DNA of 39,169 nt, from contig JANXTF010000151.1 in assembly GCA_025352565.1 (NCBI GenBank), positions 1-39,169 of the forward strand. Direction: 5' to 3'. Origin of the DNA: Rhodospirillales bacterium. GTDB taxonomy: Bacteria > Pseudomonadota > Alphaproteobacteria > Acetobacterales > Acetobacteraceae. Below, piece by piece: positions 1 to 8,592 of this stretch; position 1 is the stretch's first letter, and every line of letters starts with the position of its first letter. The position numbers and the translations under genes were made by a program. The notes beneath the pieces are model-generated. The model saw only the letters and a program-made list of their open reading frames with translations, was not told the DNA's origin and ran no database searches.

Positions 1-261
1 TTCTATGTCAGTCCGCAGACCATGAACTGGACCACGTCGGGCGACGTGCTCATCATGTGCATCCTGGGCGGCGTCGGCACGCTGCTCGGCCCCGTCGTGG
101 GCGTGGCTCTGTTCGAGATCCTGCGTGACCAGCTCGAGGCACTCACCGATCATTGGTACGGCCTGCTCGGCGTGGTGTTCGTGGCGGTCACCATTTTGGC
201 GCCGTCGGGCGTGGTCGGCACGCTGAAATCCTGGCGCGGCCGAATGGCGGGCGCCCGATGA
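1..261 (+). CDS. Liv-type ABC transporter permease (LivM family), C-terminal part
   Basis: This is the last 86 codons of a membrane permease; the 5' part lies before the window. The reading frame is open from base 1. The segment carries the LivM-family C-terminal signature: a glycine-rich loop (GGVGTLLGP) after a hydrophobic stretch, then a last membrane segment (LLGVVFVAVTIL) followed by a basic tail. The same GGVGTL-GP loop occurs in the complete LivM at 25970-26935. The stop overlaps the start of the next ATPase gene in an ATGA, so the genes are translationally coupled. It would form half of the channel of an inner-membrane importer for branched-chain amino acids or, as often in this family, other organic acids. 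The substrate is unknown. Confidence 0.9.
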   Translation, partial: FYVSPQTMNWTTSGDVLIMCILGGVGTLLGPVVGVALFEILRDQLEALTDHWYGLLGVVFVAVTILAPSGVVGTLKSWRGRMAGAR

Positions 262-1004
262 ACGCCGCTTTGCACTGCCGCGATTTGTCGGTGCGCTACG
301 GGCGCTTCATGGCGGTGGACGATTTCAGCTACGCCTTCGAGCAGGGCCGCCTGTACGGCATCATCGGGCCGAACGGCGCCGGCAAGACGACGCTGATGAA
401 CGTGCTGGTCGGCGGCAAGCAGCCGAGTGCCGGAACGGTTCGCCTCGGCGGCCGCGACGTGACCGCACTCGGCGTCCCGGCCCGCGCGCGCCTCGGACTC
501 GGCCGCAGTTTCCAGATATCCAAGGTGTTCGCGGGCATGACGGTGTTCGAGAACCTCCGTCTCGCGGCCCAGGCCAACGCCTTCGCGCGGCAGCCGTGGT
601 GGCGGCCTGCGTCCGACATTGCCGTGCTGGCCGAACGCGCCGGCGCGATGCTGGCGACCGTGGGACTCGAGCCGCACGCCGGCACCGACGCGGACAAATT
701 GTCGCATGGCGACCAGCGGGCGCTCGAACTCGGTCTGGCACTCATGACCGAGCCCTCGGTGCTGCTGCTCGACGAGCCGCTGGCCGGTGTGGGGCACCAT
801 GCGCTGCCAGCCGCGATCGACCTGCTGGCGCGCGTGGCCGCCGGGCGGACGGTGCTGCTGATCGAGCACAACATGAACGCGGTGATGGGCCTCGCGTCGG
901 AGGTGCTGGTGATGGCCAATGGCCGCCTGCTCGCGAGCGGCCCGCCCGACGAGGTGCGGCGCAACCCCGAGGTCCGCGAAGCCTATCTCGGCAGCGATTC
1001 CTGA
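258..1004 (+). CDS. Liv-type ABC transporter ATP-binding protein (LivG family)
   Basis: A 248-residue ATPase of a Liv/HAAT importer on the cytoplasmic face. Walker A is GPNGAGKT (about 37-44), the signature is LSHGDQ (148-153) and Walker B with the catalytic glutamate is LLLDEP (169-174). The switch histidine is in IEHNM near 204. The LivG hallmarks GLGRSFQ and the C-terminal EAYLG are present. I chose the ATG at 258 because it overlaps the permease stop (ATGA) and gives a normal LivG N-terminus; longer readings start inside the permease gene. The signature helix reads LSHGDQ rather than LSGGQ, which is common in LivG. It pairs with the LivF-type ATPase directly downstream. Confidence 0.93.
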   Translation: MNAALHCRDLSVRYGRFMAVDDFSYAFEQGRLYGIIGPNGAGKTTLMNVLVGGKQPSAGTVRLGGRDVTALGVPARARLGLGRSFQISKVFAGMTVFENLRLAAQANAFARQPWWRPASDIAVLAERAGAMLATVGLEPHAGTDADKLSHGDQRALELGLALMTEPSVLLLDEPLAGVGHHALPAAIDLLARVAAGRTVLLIEHNMNAVMGLASEVLVMANGRLLASGPPDEVRRNPEVREAYLGSDS

Positions 1005-1006
1005 CC

Positions 1007-1702
1007 ATGTTGCGGTTGGAGGGTGCGGACGCGTTCCACGGCAAGGCGCAGGTGCTGCACCAGGTCTCGATTGAGGTGCTGGCGGGCGAGATCGTATCGC
1101 TGATCGGCCGCAACGGCGCCGGCAAGACCACCACCCTGCGCGCCATGGCCGGCCTCATGCCGCTGCACGCCGGGCGGCTGCTGCACGAAGGCGCCGACGT
1201 CACGCGCCTGCCCGCCCACAGGCTCAGCCGACGCGGCATCCACTACGTTCCCGAAACCCGCCGCATCTTCCCCAATCTCACGGTCGAGGAAAATCTGCGC
1301 CTCGCGACTTTTGCCCATCGCGGCGGCGCGTGGACGATGCCGCGCATCCACCAGCTTTTCCCGAGGCTGCGGGAACGCGCCGCCTCGCCCGGCGACTCGC
1401 TGTCCGGCGGCGAGCAGCAGATGCTGGCCATCGCGCGTGGGCTGCTGACGGCGCCGAAGGTGCTGCTGCTCGACGAGCCAACCGAGGGCCTGGCGCCGCG
1501 CATCGTGGACGACCTCGTGGCCGCGATCCGCGTCGTGCAGGCCGAGGGCGTGGCGATCGTGCTGGTGGAGCAGAAGCTGAAGGTGCCGATGGCGCTGGCC
1601 TCGCGGCAATACCTGATCGAGAACGGGCAGATCGTCTGGACCGGCACCACGGACGAACTGCGCCGCGATCAGCGCCAGATCGAGCAGCTGATCGGGTTTT
1701 AG
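1007..1702 (+). CDS. Liv-type ABC transporter ATP-binding protein (LivF family)
   Basis: A 231-residue second ATPase of the importer. Walker A is GRNGAGKT (34-41), the signature LSGGEQQ (132-138), Walker B LLLDEP (153-158), and the LivF-type switch region reads VLVEQK. The ATG at 1007 lies 2 bases after the upstream stop. The stop at 1700-1702 overlaps the stop of the convergent esterase gene at 1699. The operon therefore ends here and there is no room for a separate terminator. With the LivG partner it energises import. The two binding-protein genes on the opposite strand (2648-3868 and 11144-12355) are the nearest candidates for its periplasmic receptor (inference). Confidence 0.93.
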   Translation: MLRLEGADAFHGKAQVLHQVSIEVLAGEIVSLIGRNGAGKTTTLRAMAGLMPLHAGRLLHEGADVTRLPAHRLSRRGIHYVPETRRIFPNLTVEENLRLATFAHRGGAWTMPRIHQLFPRLRERAASPGDSLSGGEQQMLAIARGLLTAPKVLLLDEPTEGLAPRIVDDLVAAIRVVQAEGVAIVLVEQKLKVPMALASRQYLIENGQIVWTGTTDELRRDQRQIEQLIGF

Positions 1703-2634
1703 CCGGCTGCCCGCCGCAACGTGCCGCCCAGCCAGGCGCACATCTCGTCCATTGCCTCGGTGGCGCGATCAAGCAGGCCGATCCACGACATGAACCCGTG
1801 GTTCATGTCGTCGAAGCGCCGGTGCGTGACGCTGACGCCCGCCGCGCGCAGCCGTTCCGCGAACAGCGCGCCCTCGTCGCGCAGAGGGTCGTATTCCGCC
1901 GTGGTGAGATAGGTCGGCGGCAGGCCCGCGAGGGTCGCCGCGCGATGCGGCGACACGTGCGGATGCGCCGCGTCAACCGGGCTGCCGAGATAATGGCTCC
2001 AGAACCACCGCATCCCTTCGCCGGTCAGCCCATAACCCTCGCCGCGTTCGGTGTAAGAGGCAGTATCGGCCGAATGATGATCGGTCACCGGATACATCAG
2101 CAGCATCGCCGCTATCGCCGGGCCGCCTTCGTCCCGGATGCGCAAAGCGGTCACGGCAGCGAGGTTGCCGCCGGCGCTGTCGCCCGCCAGCACGATCTGG
2201 CCAGGGTCTCCGCCGAGCGCGCGCGCGTGGAGCGCGGTCCAGCGTGTCGCCGCGAGGCAGTCATCGGGAGCCGCCGGAAAGCGGCTTTCCGGCGCCAGCG
2301 CATAATCGACGGAAACCACCACCGCGCCGGCCCTGCGGCAGAGATGCCGGCATAGCGCGTCATGCGTCTCGATGCTGCAGATGACAAAGCCGCTGCCGTG
2401 AAAGAAGACGATCACCGGCAGATCGCCGCGCAAGGCTGGCCGGTAGATACGAACGGCAATATCGCCGCGCGGTCCGGGAATGTGCCGGTTCTCGACGCTC
2501 TCCACGTCCGGCCGTGGCACCGTCGCGTAACGCGCTTCTACCCCGGCGCGCACCGCCGCCACCGGCAGCGTGTGCATCGCGGGGAGGGCCGCGCCCTCGT
2601 CGAGCATGGCTTGCAGCATGGGGTGCAGTGACAC
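1699..2634 (-). CDS. HSL-type alpha/beta-hydrolase esterase
   Basis: A 311-residue cytoplasmic esterase of the hormone-sensitive-lipase family. The oxyanion motif is HGSGF (79-83), a one-residue variant of HGGGF. The nucleophile is Ser153 in GDSAGG, with Asp249 (EYDPLRDEG) and His279 (NHGF) completing the triad. I chose the GTG at 2634 because GAGAGGAAG sits 6 bases before it and it follows the upstream stop by 13 bases. An in-frame start at 2661 would add nine residues and overlap the upstream gene. It is last in the ten-gene - strand operon. A likely job is hydrolysing an ester or lactone made by the Baeyer-Villiger-type enzyme of the same operon (inference). It is convergent with the livF-type gene. 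Confidence 0.88.
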   Translation of the reverse strand: MSLHPMLQAMLDEGAALPAMHTLPVAAVRAGVEARYATVPRPDVESVENRHIPGPRGDIAVRIYRPALRGDLPVIVFFHGSGFVICSIETHDALCRHLCRRAGAVVVSVDYALAPESRFPAAPDDCLAATRWTALHARALGGDPGQIVLAGDSAGGNLAAVTALRIRDEGGPAIAAMLLMYPVTDHHSADTASYTERGEGYGLTGEGMRWFWSHYLGSPVDAAHPHVSPHRAATLAGLPPTYLTTAEYDPLRDEGALFAERLRAAGVSVTHRRFDDMNHGFMSWIGLLDRATEAMDEMCAWLGGTLRRAAG

Positions 2635-2647
2635 GGCGATCTTCCTC

Positions 2648-3868
2648 TCAGGCCGGCACAAGCGGACAGCCGAACAGGCCGGGGGGCGGATAGGCGCCCG
2701 GTGACGGGACCTTGGCGATTTGCTTGAAAAGGTCCCAGCGATGCGTGGACTGCGCCAGCGGCTTCACCTCCCACACATACATCGCATGCGGGACCGAGCC
2801 GTTGGCCTGGATGCGCACGTCGCTGTTGTAGAAATCGTTCACGGGCAGCGCCCGCATCTTTGCCGCCACTGCGTCCGCGTCGATGGTGCCCGCGGCCTTT
2901 ACGGATTTGAGCCAATGCGTCGCCGCCGCATAGGACGCTGCGTTGTACTCGTTCGGTGGCTTGCCCATCTTCGCCGCGTAACGCTCCGTCCAGGCGCGCG
3001 ACTCCGGCGACAGGTCCCAATAGAACGAATTGGTCAGCACCAGTCCCTGGCAGGTGTCCTGGCCCAACGCCATCACGTCCGACACAATCATCAGCAGCGT
3101 CGCCAGCCGCTGGCCGCCCTTGACGATGCCGAACTCGGCGGCTTGCTTGATGCAGTTCTGCAGATCGGTCCCGGCATTGGCGAGGCCAATCACCTTGGCG
3201 CCGGACGCCTTGGCCTGCAGCAGATAGCTGGAGAAGTCGCTGGTGCCGAGCGGCGCGCGCACGCTGCCCAATACCTTGCCGCCGGCGGCCTTGATAAATT
3301 CCTCCGTGTTGCTCTGCAACGATGCGCCGAATTCGTAGTCGGCCGTGATGAAGAACCACGTGTCGCCACCCGCCCGCGACAACTCACCGCCGACGCCCTT
3401 GGCCAGCGCGTAGGTGTTGCACGCGAACTGAAATCCGTAGGGCGAGCATTGTTTGCCGACGAACACCGTCGAGGTGGGCGTCGCCATCAGGAAGATGCGC
3501 TTGCGCTCGCGCGTGACCTGCTGGATCGACAGGCCCGCCGACGATGCTCCGCCATCGGCGATCACATCGACGCCCCGGTCATCCAGCCACTCGCGTGCCA
3601 GCGCGCCGGCGACATCAGCCTTGTTCTGGTCGTCGGCCTGAAGCACCTGGATGGGGCGGCCGAGAACGCTGCCGCCGAAATCCTCGACCGCCATCTCGGC
3701 GGCGAATTTGCTCCCAGGACCTCCAACATCGCGATAGGGTCCGCCGACGTCGCTCAAAAGGCCGATTTTGACCGGGGCCGAAGATGTCTGCGCCCGAAGG
3801 ATGCCGGGCATGGCGAGCGGTGCGGCGCCAATCGCTCCCAGCAATGTGCGGCGTGAAACCTGGGCCAC
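2648..3868 (-). CDS. ABC transporter periplasmic substrate-binding protein (Peripla_BP_6, LivK-like)
   Basis: A 406-residue type I periplasmic binding protein. The N-terminus has a twin-arginine-like motif (SRRTLLG), a hydrophobic core and an AQ cleavage region, so Tat export is plausible. The mature part starts with PVKIGLLSDVGGPY, the usual first strand of LivK-like receptors. I chose the GTG at 3868 because AAGGGAGG lies 6 bases before it and it places the signal peptide at the N-terminus; the open frame further upstream encodes arginine-rich sequence with no family resemblance. It is a clear paralogue of the protein at 11144-12355: shared DFSS, AEFG/REFG, FYWD and a C-terminal CPLV. The ligand is unknown. 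It probably feeds one of the two Liv-type importers here. Confidence 0.9.
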   Translation of the reverse strand: MAQVSRRTLLGAIGAAPLAMPGILRAQTSSAPVKIGLLSDVGGPYRDVGGPGSKFAAEMAVEDFGGSVLGRPIQVLQADDQNKADVAGALAREWLDDRGVDVIADGGASSAGLSIQQVTRERKRIFLMATPTSTVFVGKQCSPYGFQFACNTYALAKGVGGELSRAGGDTWFFITADYEFGASLQSNTEEFIKAAGGKVLGSVRAPLGTSDFSSYLLQAKASGAKVIGLANAGTDLQNCIKQAAEFGIVKGGQRLATLLMIVSDVMALGQDTCQGLVLTNSFYWDLSPESRAWTERYAAKMGKPPNEYNAASYAAATHWLKSVKAAGTIDADAVAAKMRALPVNDFYNSDVRIQANGSVPHAMYVWEVKPLAQSTHRWDLFKQIAKVPSPGAYPPPGLFGCPLVPA

Positions 3869-3903
3869 GTGGTGCCTCCCTTCGAGTTGTTTGCCGTTCC
3901 CGC

Positions 3904-4956
3904 TCAAGCAGCGAGACGATAGAAAGCCGCGGCGGTGTCGTGGAACAGCCGCGCCTTCTCGGCGGGCGTCGCACCTTGTGCCACGCGCTTGAAGGCGTTC
4001 CACAGCACCGGGTAGCTGCACATGGCCTTGTCGACTGGGAAGTTGCTCTCGAACATGCAGCGTGCGGCACCGAAATCTTCGATGCAGGCCTCGAAGTACG
4101 GCGCCCACGCGGCAGCCAGCGTGGCCGACGACGGCGGTGTGGATTGCTTATGGAAGTCGAACCCGGACACGATCATCCCGAGGCCGCCGAGCTTGACAGA
4201 CACATTGGCGCAAGTCGCGAGCTCGCGCATGCTGGCGCGCCAGGTCGCGAACAACTCGTGGCGCCTGCCCGCGTACGGGCCGATGCCGATGGGGCCGCCG
4301 ACATGGTTGATCACGATGGGCGTATCGGGAAATGTCCGCGCCAACGCCGTGAGTTCGGCGATCTGCGAATGATACAGCCAAGCATCGAAGGTGAGACCGG
4401 CTGGCCGTAAGCGCGAAAAGCCAGCGCGAAACGCCGGTTCCGCCATCAATCCCGCAGGCGGTGGTTCCAGGATGCTGGCCCGGAAATCCTCCCCTCGCGC
4501 AGTGATGTGGCGGATGCCACGAAAGCGGCCGCCGCCGGCTTGCTTATGTGCATCGAGCACCGCGTCAACGCGCTCGCCGAGCATCAGATCGGCGTGGCCC
4601 ACGATGCCGGCGCAAACCCGCGTGGCGCAGCCTCGCTTCTCCGCCTCCTCCGCCACGCCCGCGACGAATTCGGTCTCGCCCACGGGGCGCATCTCCACCG
4701 GTCCATCGGTGCGATACGCCCACATGCACTGCACGAAAACCGTCGCCGCGATGTTGTGGCCGCTGCCGGTGTCCGCGAGCAGCGCGTCGAGGTAATAGCG
4801 GCTGCCGTCGCGCTCCCACAGATGATGATGCGGATCGACGATCGGCAGTGCCGGGTCGATGATCTCCTCAGTAAGTTTTGCCAACCACGCCGCGTCGGGG
4901 GCCGGATGCGGGAACACCGGGATTTCACGCGCATGTACGCCTGCCTGCTCGGACAT
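3904..4956 (-). CDS. Amidohydrolase of the COG3618 (lactonase-like) family
   Basis: A 350-residue TIM-barrel amidohydrolase. The N-terminal metal-site motif is DPHHHLW (41-47), typical of COG3618, which includes 2-pyrone-4,6-dicarboxylate lactonase and sugar lactonases. Further family motifs are VINHVGGP, VKLGGLGM and ESNFPVDK near the C-terminus. The ATG at 4956 has GAGGAA 5 bases upstream. It is separated from the SDR gene upstream by 74 bases and from the binding-protein gene downstream by 35 bases. Family members hydrolyse lactones or similar cyclic esters, so ring-opening of a lactone is a reasonable role in this operon, but the substrate is not visible. Related proteins are often annotated simply as predicted metal-dependent hydrolases. 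Confidence 0.87.
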   Translation of the reverse strand: MSEQAGVHAREIPVFPHPAPDAAWLAKLTEEIIDPALPIVDPHHHLWERDGSRYYLDALLADTGSGHNIAATVFVQCMWAYRTDGPVEMRPVGETEFVAGVAEEAEKRGCATRVCAGIVGHADLMLGERVDAVLDAHKQAGGGRFRGIRHITARGEDFRASILEPPPAGLMAEPAFRAGFSRLRPAGLTFDAWLYHSQIAELTALARTFPDTPIVINHVGGPIGIGPYAGRRHELFATWRASMRELATCANVSVKLGGLGMIVSGFDFHKQSTPPSSATLAAAWAPYFEACIEDFGAARCMFESNFPVDKAMCSYPVLWNAFKRVAQGATPAEKARLFHDTAAAFYRLAA

Positions 4957-5030
4957 CGGGGTTCCTCTTCGTGCTTACTTGGCGGTAGATTAAGCTTCTC
5001 AGATGATCGCGCGCAAGCGAGCGTTGCGGC

Positions 5031-5801
5031 TTAACTCATCCAGAGGCCGCCGGTGATGTTGATCGCCTGGCCTGTCATGTAAGCGGCCTCGTCGGAAACC
5101 AGGAACGCCACCACGCCGGCGACTTCCTCCGGGCTGCCCGCGCGGCACAGTGGGACCGTCTTCGCGCGAGTCTCGAGGTCGGGCAGACCCTGCGCCCTGT
5201 TGGCGGCCTCCGCATCGACGCGCATCTGCGTGTCGGCGATGATGCCGGGGCAGACCGCGTTCACGCGGATGCCGCGCCCGGCGGTTTCCAGGGCGATACT
5301 CTGGGTGAGCCCGATCACCGCGAACTTGCTGGCGCTGTAGGCCGCGTGGTTGGGGACGCTCTTCTTGCCGGCCCAGGACGACATGTTCACGATCGCCCCA
5401 CGTGCACGCTTCATCATGCCCGGCAGCACTGCCTGGCAAAAATGGAACGTGCCGTCCACGTTTACGGCGAACACGTCGCGCCAGGCCTGCTCGGTCGTCT
5501 CCATGAAGGGAGACGTGCGCAAAATGCCGGCGTTGTTGACCAGCACGTCGATCGGGCCGAGAGCGCCCGTGAGTGTCGCGGTACCACCCATCACCTCCGC
5601 CCGTCGCGCGACGCTGCCGAGGGCGACCGCGGCGCGGCGGCCCTCGGCACGGACGCGTTCGGCGGTGGCATGGGCGCCAGCCTCGTCGAGGTCGAAGATC
5701 CCGACGTCGCATCCTTCGCGCGCGAGCCGTACGGCGATCGCGCGCCCGATGCCGCCAGCCGCGCCGGTGACGATGGCGATGCGGCCGTCCAGTCCGTACA
5801 C
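5031..5801 (-). CDS. SDR-family NAD(P)-dependent oxidoreductase
   Basis: A classical short-chain dehydrogenase of 256 residues, the usual length. The cofactor motif is TGAAGGIG (12-19), then NNAG (89-92), the catalytic serine in NMSS (141-142), and YSASK (Tyr155, Lys159). An acidic residue after the second strand (FDLDE, 36-40) suggests NAD rather than NADP. The C-terminus has the common TGQAINITGG. The start is a GTG at 5801, 4 bases after the stop of the amidohydrolase gene, with no clear ribosome site, so translation is probably coupled. It should oxidise or reduce a secondary alcohol/ketone in the pathway of this operon. The ketone product could be a substrate for the Baeyer-Villiger-type enzyme (inference). 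Confidence 0.92.
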   Translation of the reverse strand: MYGLDGRIAIVTGAAGGIGRAIAVRLAREGCDVGIFDLDEAGAHATAERVRAEGRRAAVALGSVARRAEVMGGTATLTGALGPIDVLVNNAGILRTSPFMETTEQAWRDVFAVNVDGTFHFCQAVLPGMMKRARGAIVNMSSWAGKKSVPNHAAYSASKFAVIGLTQSIALETAGRGIRVNAVCPGIIADTQMRVDAEAANRAQGLPDLETRAKTVPLCRAGSPEEVAGVVAFLVSDEAAYMTGQAINITGGLWMS

Positions 5802-5805
5802 GCTG

Positions 5806-6975
5806 TTAGGCCGAGGCGTTCGCGGGAAGGCCCGAGTTGGCCTTCAGGGCAATCTTGAACAGCTTGCTGGCATTCTGCCCCAGCATGCGGCGGCGGCGCT
5901 CGATCGGGAACGTCACCGGCACGGATTCGTATGGCGAGTCGAAATCCCAATGCGGGTAATCCGACGAATACATCAGCCGATCAGCGAACCCGGCTTCCTC
6001 GAACATCTGATACACCGATTCCGTGTCCTCGCGCCGCTCCGGCTCCTCGATCGGCTGGGTGGTGAACCAGACATGGTCACGGACATACTCGGAGGGCTTG
6101 CGCGCAAGATGCGGCACCTCGTCGCGCAGCTTGGCGTAGGCGGAGTCGAGTCGCCAGCAATAGGGGACAGCCCAGGACCAGCCAAGTTCGATGAGCGCCA
6201 CCTTCAAGGTTGGGAAACGCTCGAAAACGCCCTCGAAGATGAGGCTCGGCAGCAGCGTCATTGGCAGCGACGCGAAGTTCATGTGCATCTCGCCGTAGAA
6301 ATTCGTGTTGCCCGCAGCCGTGATCTGGCGGCCCATGCCGGGGACGTGGAAGGTTATCGGGATGTCGTAATGGGTGGCGGCCTCGAAGATGTCCCAGTAG
6401 CGCTGGCGGCCCATCGGCTCCTGGCCGGCCGGCGACATCAGCACCGAGACGAAACGGTCGCCATGCTCGCCTTCCTTGCAGCGCCTGATCTCGTCGACCA
6501 CATTGGCCATGTCGCGCGGGATGACAATGGCCGCGTGGTAGCGTGGATCGGCTGCCATCCAGGTGTGCGAGAGCGCGTTGTTGAAGGCGCGCATCAACTC
6601 GCGCGACAGCTCCTCGGGCATGTTGGCGCCGGAATTGAGGATGTACGATTGCGGGCAGGTGAGCACCACCGCGCTCATATCGAACGCGTCGAGCACCTGC
6701 TCGCGGGCCCAGTCGGGGTCGATCCCGACGCGGGCGTTCTTGATCGCGTCGAGCCTATGGGTGAATTCGCGCTGCGAGGGTGCGTACAGGCCGGAATAGC
6801 TGTGGCCCATGCCGTATTTGGCGAGGTAGTCGAGCCAGCGGCGCGACATGTGTTCGGACACCTGCTTGTCCGCCGGCGTCGGCATCGGGTGGAAGTCGGC
6901 GTCGATGATGGGCAGGCGCTCCACCGCCGGTGGACTTAAAGTCCCCGCGCTGGCGTTCTCGGTGATGGCGTTCAT
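5806..6975 (-). CDS. Amidohydrolase family protein (ACMSD/Amidohydro_2-like), copy 1
   Basis: A 389-residue protein of the Amidohydro_2 family, which includes ACMSD and gamma-resorcylate decarboxylase. The first metal motif reads DADFH (25-29), the Asp-x-x-x-His form seen in many members instead of HxH. The C-terminal SDYPH (338-342) supplies the conserved aspartate. FEGVFERFP and LGQNASKLF are further family signatures. The ATG at 6975 has AAGGGAGA about 7 bases upstream. It is a diverged paralogue of the next upstream gene at 7007-8098. Members are zinc or manganese hydrolases or non-oxidative decarboxylases, and this sequence does not decide between them. It lies 31 bases after its paralogue and 4 bases before the SDR start. 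Confidence 0.88.
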   Translation of the reverse strand: MNAITENASAGTLSPPAVERLPIIDADFHPMPTPADKQVSEHMSRRWLDYLAKYGMGHSYSGLYAPSQREFTHRLDAIKNARVGIDPDWAREQVLDAFDMSAVVLTCPQSYILNSGANMPEELSRELMRAFNNALSHTWMAADPRYHAAIVIPRDMANVVDEIRRCKEGEHGDRFVSVLMSPAGQEPMGRQRYWDIFEAATHYDIPITFHVPGMGRQITAAGNTNFYGEMHMNFASLPMTLLPSLIFEGVFERFPTLKVALIELGWSWAVPYCWRLDSAYAKLRDEVPHLARKPSEYVRDHVWFTTQPIEEPERREDTESVYQMFEEAGFADRLMYSSDYPHWDFDSPYESVPVTFPIERRRRMLGQNASKLFKIALKANSGLPANASA

Positions 6976-7006
6976 GCCGGTCTCCCTTGGGGTCCGCTGT
7001 GCCGCG

Positions 7007-8098
7007 TCACAGACGGTACCAGCGACGGGCGGTTTCGGCCATCACGTTTGCGCGCATGGCATCGGGCATGATGCCGAGGAGTGCCGCGAGGTCGTCGGTG
7101 TGCAAATGCGGATAGTCGCTGGCGTGCATCAGAAGGTCGTCGGTCCCGAGCCAGCCGAGGATGCGCCGCATCTGTTCGGGCGGCCCCATGTCGGCGGGCG
7201 CGGTCGAGAAGCGGAAATGGTCGCGGATGATCTCGGACGGCAGGCGGTCCACCCAAGGGAACTCGCGGCGCAGGCCCTTCCACTTCTTGTTGAGGTTCCA
7301 CGCCCAGGTCGGCAGCCAGGTGAAGCCGCCTTCGAGGATCGAGACGCGAAGCGCGGGGAACTTCTGGAACAGGCCCTCGACGATCATGCTGGTCAGCTGC
7401 GCGCCGAAAACCTGCGGCTCCTCGGCGTATTCCTCGACATACCAAGAGGCATATCCGGTGGGCGTCGGGCCATGTTCCGCGAGACCGCCCCAGTGCAGCC
7501 CGGCCACGAGCCCGTTGCGCTCGATCGCCTCGAACAACGGCCAAAAGACGCGCTGGCCATAGAGACGCTCGGAGCGAACCGGCAGCAGAACCTGCACGAA
7601 CCCCTTGTGCCCCCCCACCCGGTCGATCTCCTGCGCGGCGGCCACCGGGTCGCGCGCGGGGATCACGAGGGAGGCGGCGAGGCGCGGCTCGCGGTCGAGC
7701 CACTGGTCGATGATCCAGTCGTTCACCGAGCGCGCCATGGCGATGGCCCAATCGGGGTGCCGCAGGCTGTCGATCGCGTAATAGCAGTTCAGAATGGCGC
7801 GATCGACGCGCCAGGGATCGAGAATGTCGCGACGCAACTGGTCCAAAGTCGACGCGGGAACGCTGCCGTCGGCTGGGCGCCACTCGGTGCGCGCGGTGGT
7901 CGGGAGTGCCGGCGGGTAGGTAAGTGCCAACCCGGCCGGGCCATGGAAACCGCGCTCGCGGGCCGCATCGACCCAAATTCTCTCCTGATAGGGAAACAAG
8001 GTCTCGAGTGACGGGACGACGGCGTGGACGTCGCAGTCGATGACGGGCCCGGGCCAGAGCGCGTCGCGGGTGCGGTCTTCGAGGAGGGCCGTCGTCAT
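7007..8098 (-). CDS. Amidohydrolase family protein (ACMSD/Amidohydro_2-like), copy 2
   Basis: A 363-residue Amidohydro_2 protein. Motifs are DCDVH (21-25) at the first metal site, VEGLFQKFP in the middle and SDYPHLH (327-333) near the end. The ATG at 8098 overlaps the Rieske gene stop in an ATGA, which fixes the start; longer open frame upstream is inside the Rieske gene. It is related to copy 1 downstream but clearly diverged. Two such proteins side by side may form a heteromer or act on successive intermediates (inference). Association with a small Rieske protein and a flavin monooxygenase suggests turnover of an oxygenated cyclic compound. Confidence 0.88.
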   Translation of the reverse strand: MTTALLEDRTRDALWPGPVIDCDVHAVVPSLETLFPYQERIWVDAARERGFHGPAGLALTYPPALPTTARTEWRPADGSVPASTLDQLRRDILDPWRVDRAILNCYYAIDSLRHPDWAIAMARSVNDWIIDQWLDREPRLAASLVIPARDPVAAAQEIDRVGGHKGFVQVLLPVRSERLYGQRVFWPLFEAIERNGLVAGLHWGGLAEHGPTPTGYASWYVEEYAEEPQVFGAQLTSMIVEGLFQKFPALRVSILEGGFTWLPTWAWNLNKKWKGLRREFPWVDRLPSEIIRDHFRFSTAPADMGPPEQMRRILGWLGTDDLLMHASDYPHLHTDDLAALLGIMPDAMRANVMAETARRWYRL

Positions 8099-8592
8099 CG
8101 TGCCGACGGTGCGGCGCGAAGGGTGAGCACGATGTAATCGTCCTCCAGCGTGACGGGGATGGTCTCGGCGAAGTAGGGGCCCGCGACGCGCTCGGCCCGG
8201 CCGTCCGCGATGGCGGTGGCGACATCGGAACCGGCTTCGACGCCCACTGGAACGGTACGGGCGCGCAGTTTCGGGTTCCAGTAGGATTGTCCGGTGCGGA
8301 TGTCGAACTCCCAGTTGTGCCAGGGGCAGGCGACGAACCTGCGGTCGCTGTTGCCGCGCACATCGCCGGGAACTGGGGAGAATACCTCCGTCACCACCTG
8401 GCCCAAGCACAAGGGGCCGCCGAGATGCGGGCAGCGGTTGAGCAGCGCGTGGAAGCCGTCGCCGAGGCGATAAACGCCGATCTCGCGTCCACCGGCGGTG
8501 ACGATCATGCAGCCCCCATCGGCCACGTCGCTGGAGCGGCCGACGATGAACTTGCGGGCGCCCGACGGGCGCGCGGACGCCTGCTCACTCAA
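8095..8592 (-). CDS. Small stand-alone Rieske [2Fe-2S] protein
   Basis: A 165-residue protein that is essentially one Rieske domain. The cluster ligands are Cys54-x-His56 (CPHLGG) and Cys89-x2-His92 (CPWHNW). The gap between them is 32 residues, about double the usual 15-17, because of an insert after GPLC that contains a further cysteine. There is no catalytic domain, so it is not a ring-hydroxylating oxygenase alpha subunit; it is either an electron carrier or a subunit of one of its neighbours. The start is a TTG at 8592, overlapping the monooxygenase stop by 8 bases, with GGGGG about 7 bases upstream. The next start codon in frame would lose the domain's first strand. Its stop overlaps the amidohydrolase start. 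Confidence 0.85.
   Translation of the reverse strand: MSEQASARPSGARKFIVGRSSDVADGGCMIVTAGGREIGVYRLGDGFHALLNRCPHLGGPLCLGQVVTEVFSPVPGDVRGNSDRRFVACPWHNWEFDIRTGQSYWNPKLRARTVPVGVEAGSDVATAIADGRAERVAGPYFAETIPVTLEDDYIVLTLRAAPSAR

Noticed and set aside
3869-4108. An 80-codon N-terminal extension of the binding protein at 2648-3868
   Set aside because: The extension is arginine-rich and overlaps the amidohydrolase gene. The GTG at 3868 has a strong ribosome site and puts the Tat-like signal peptide at the N-terminus.
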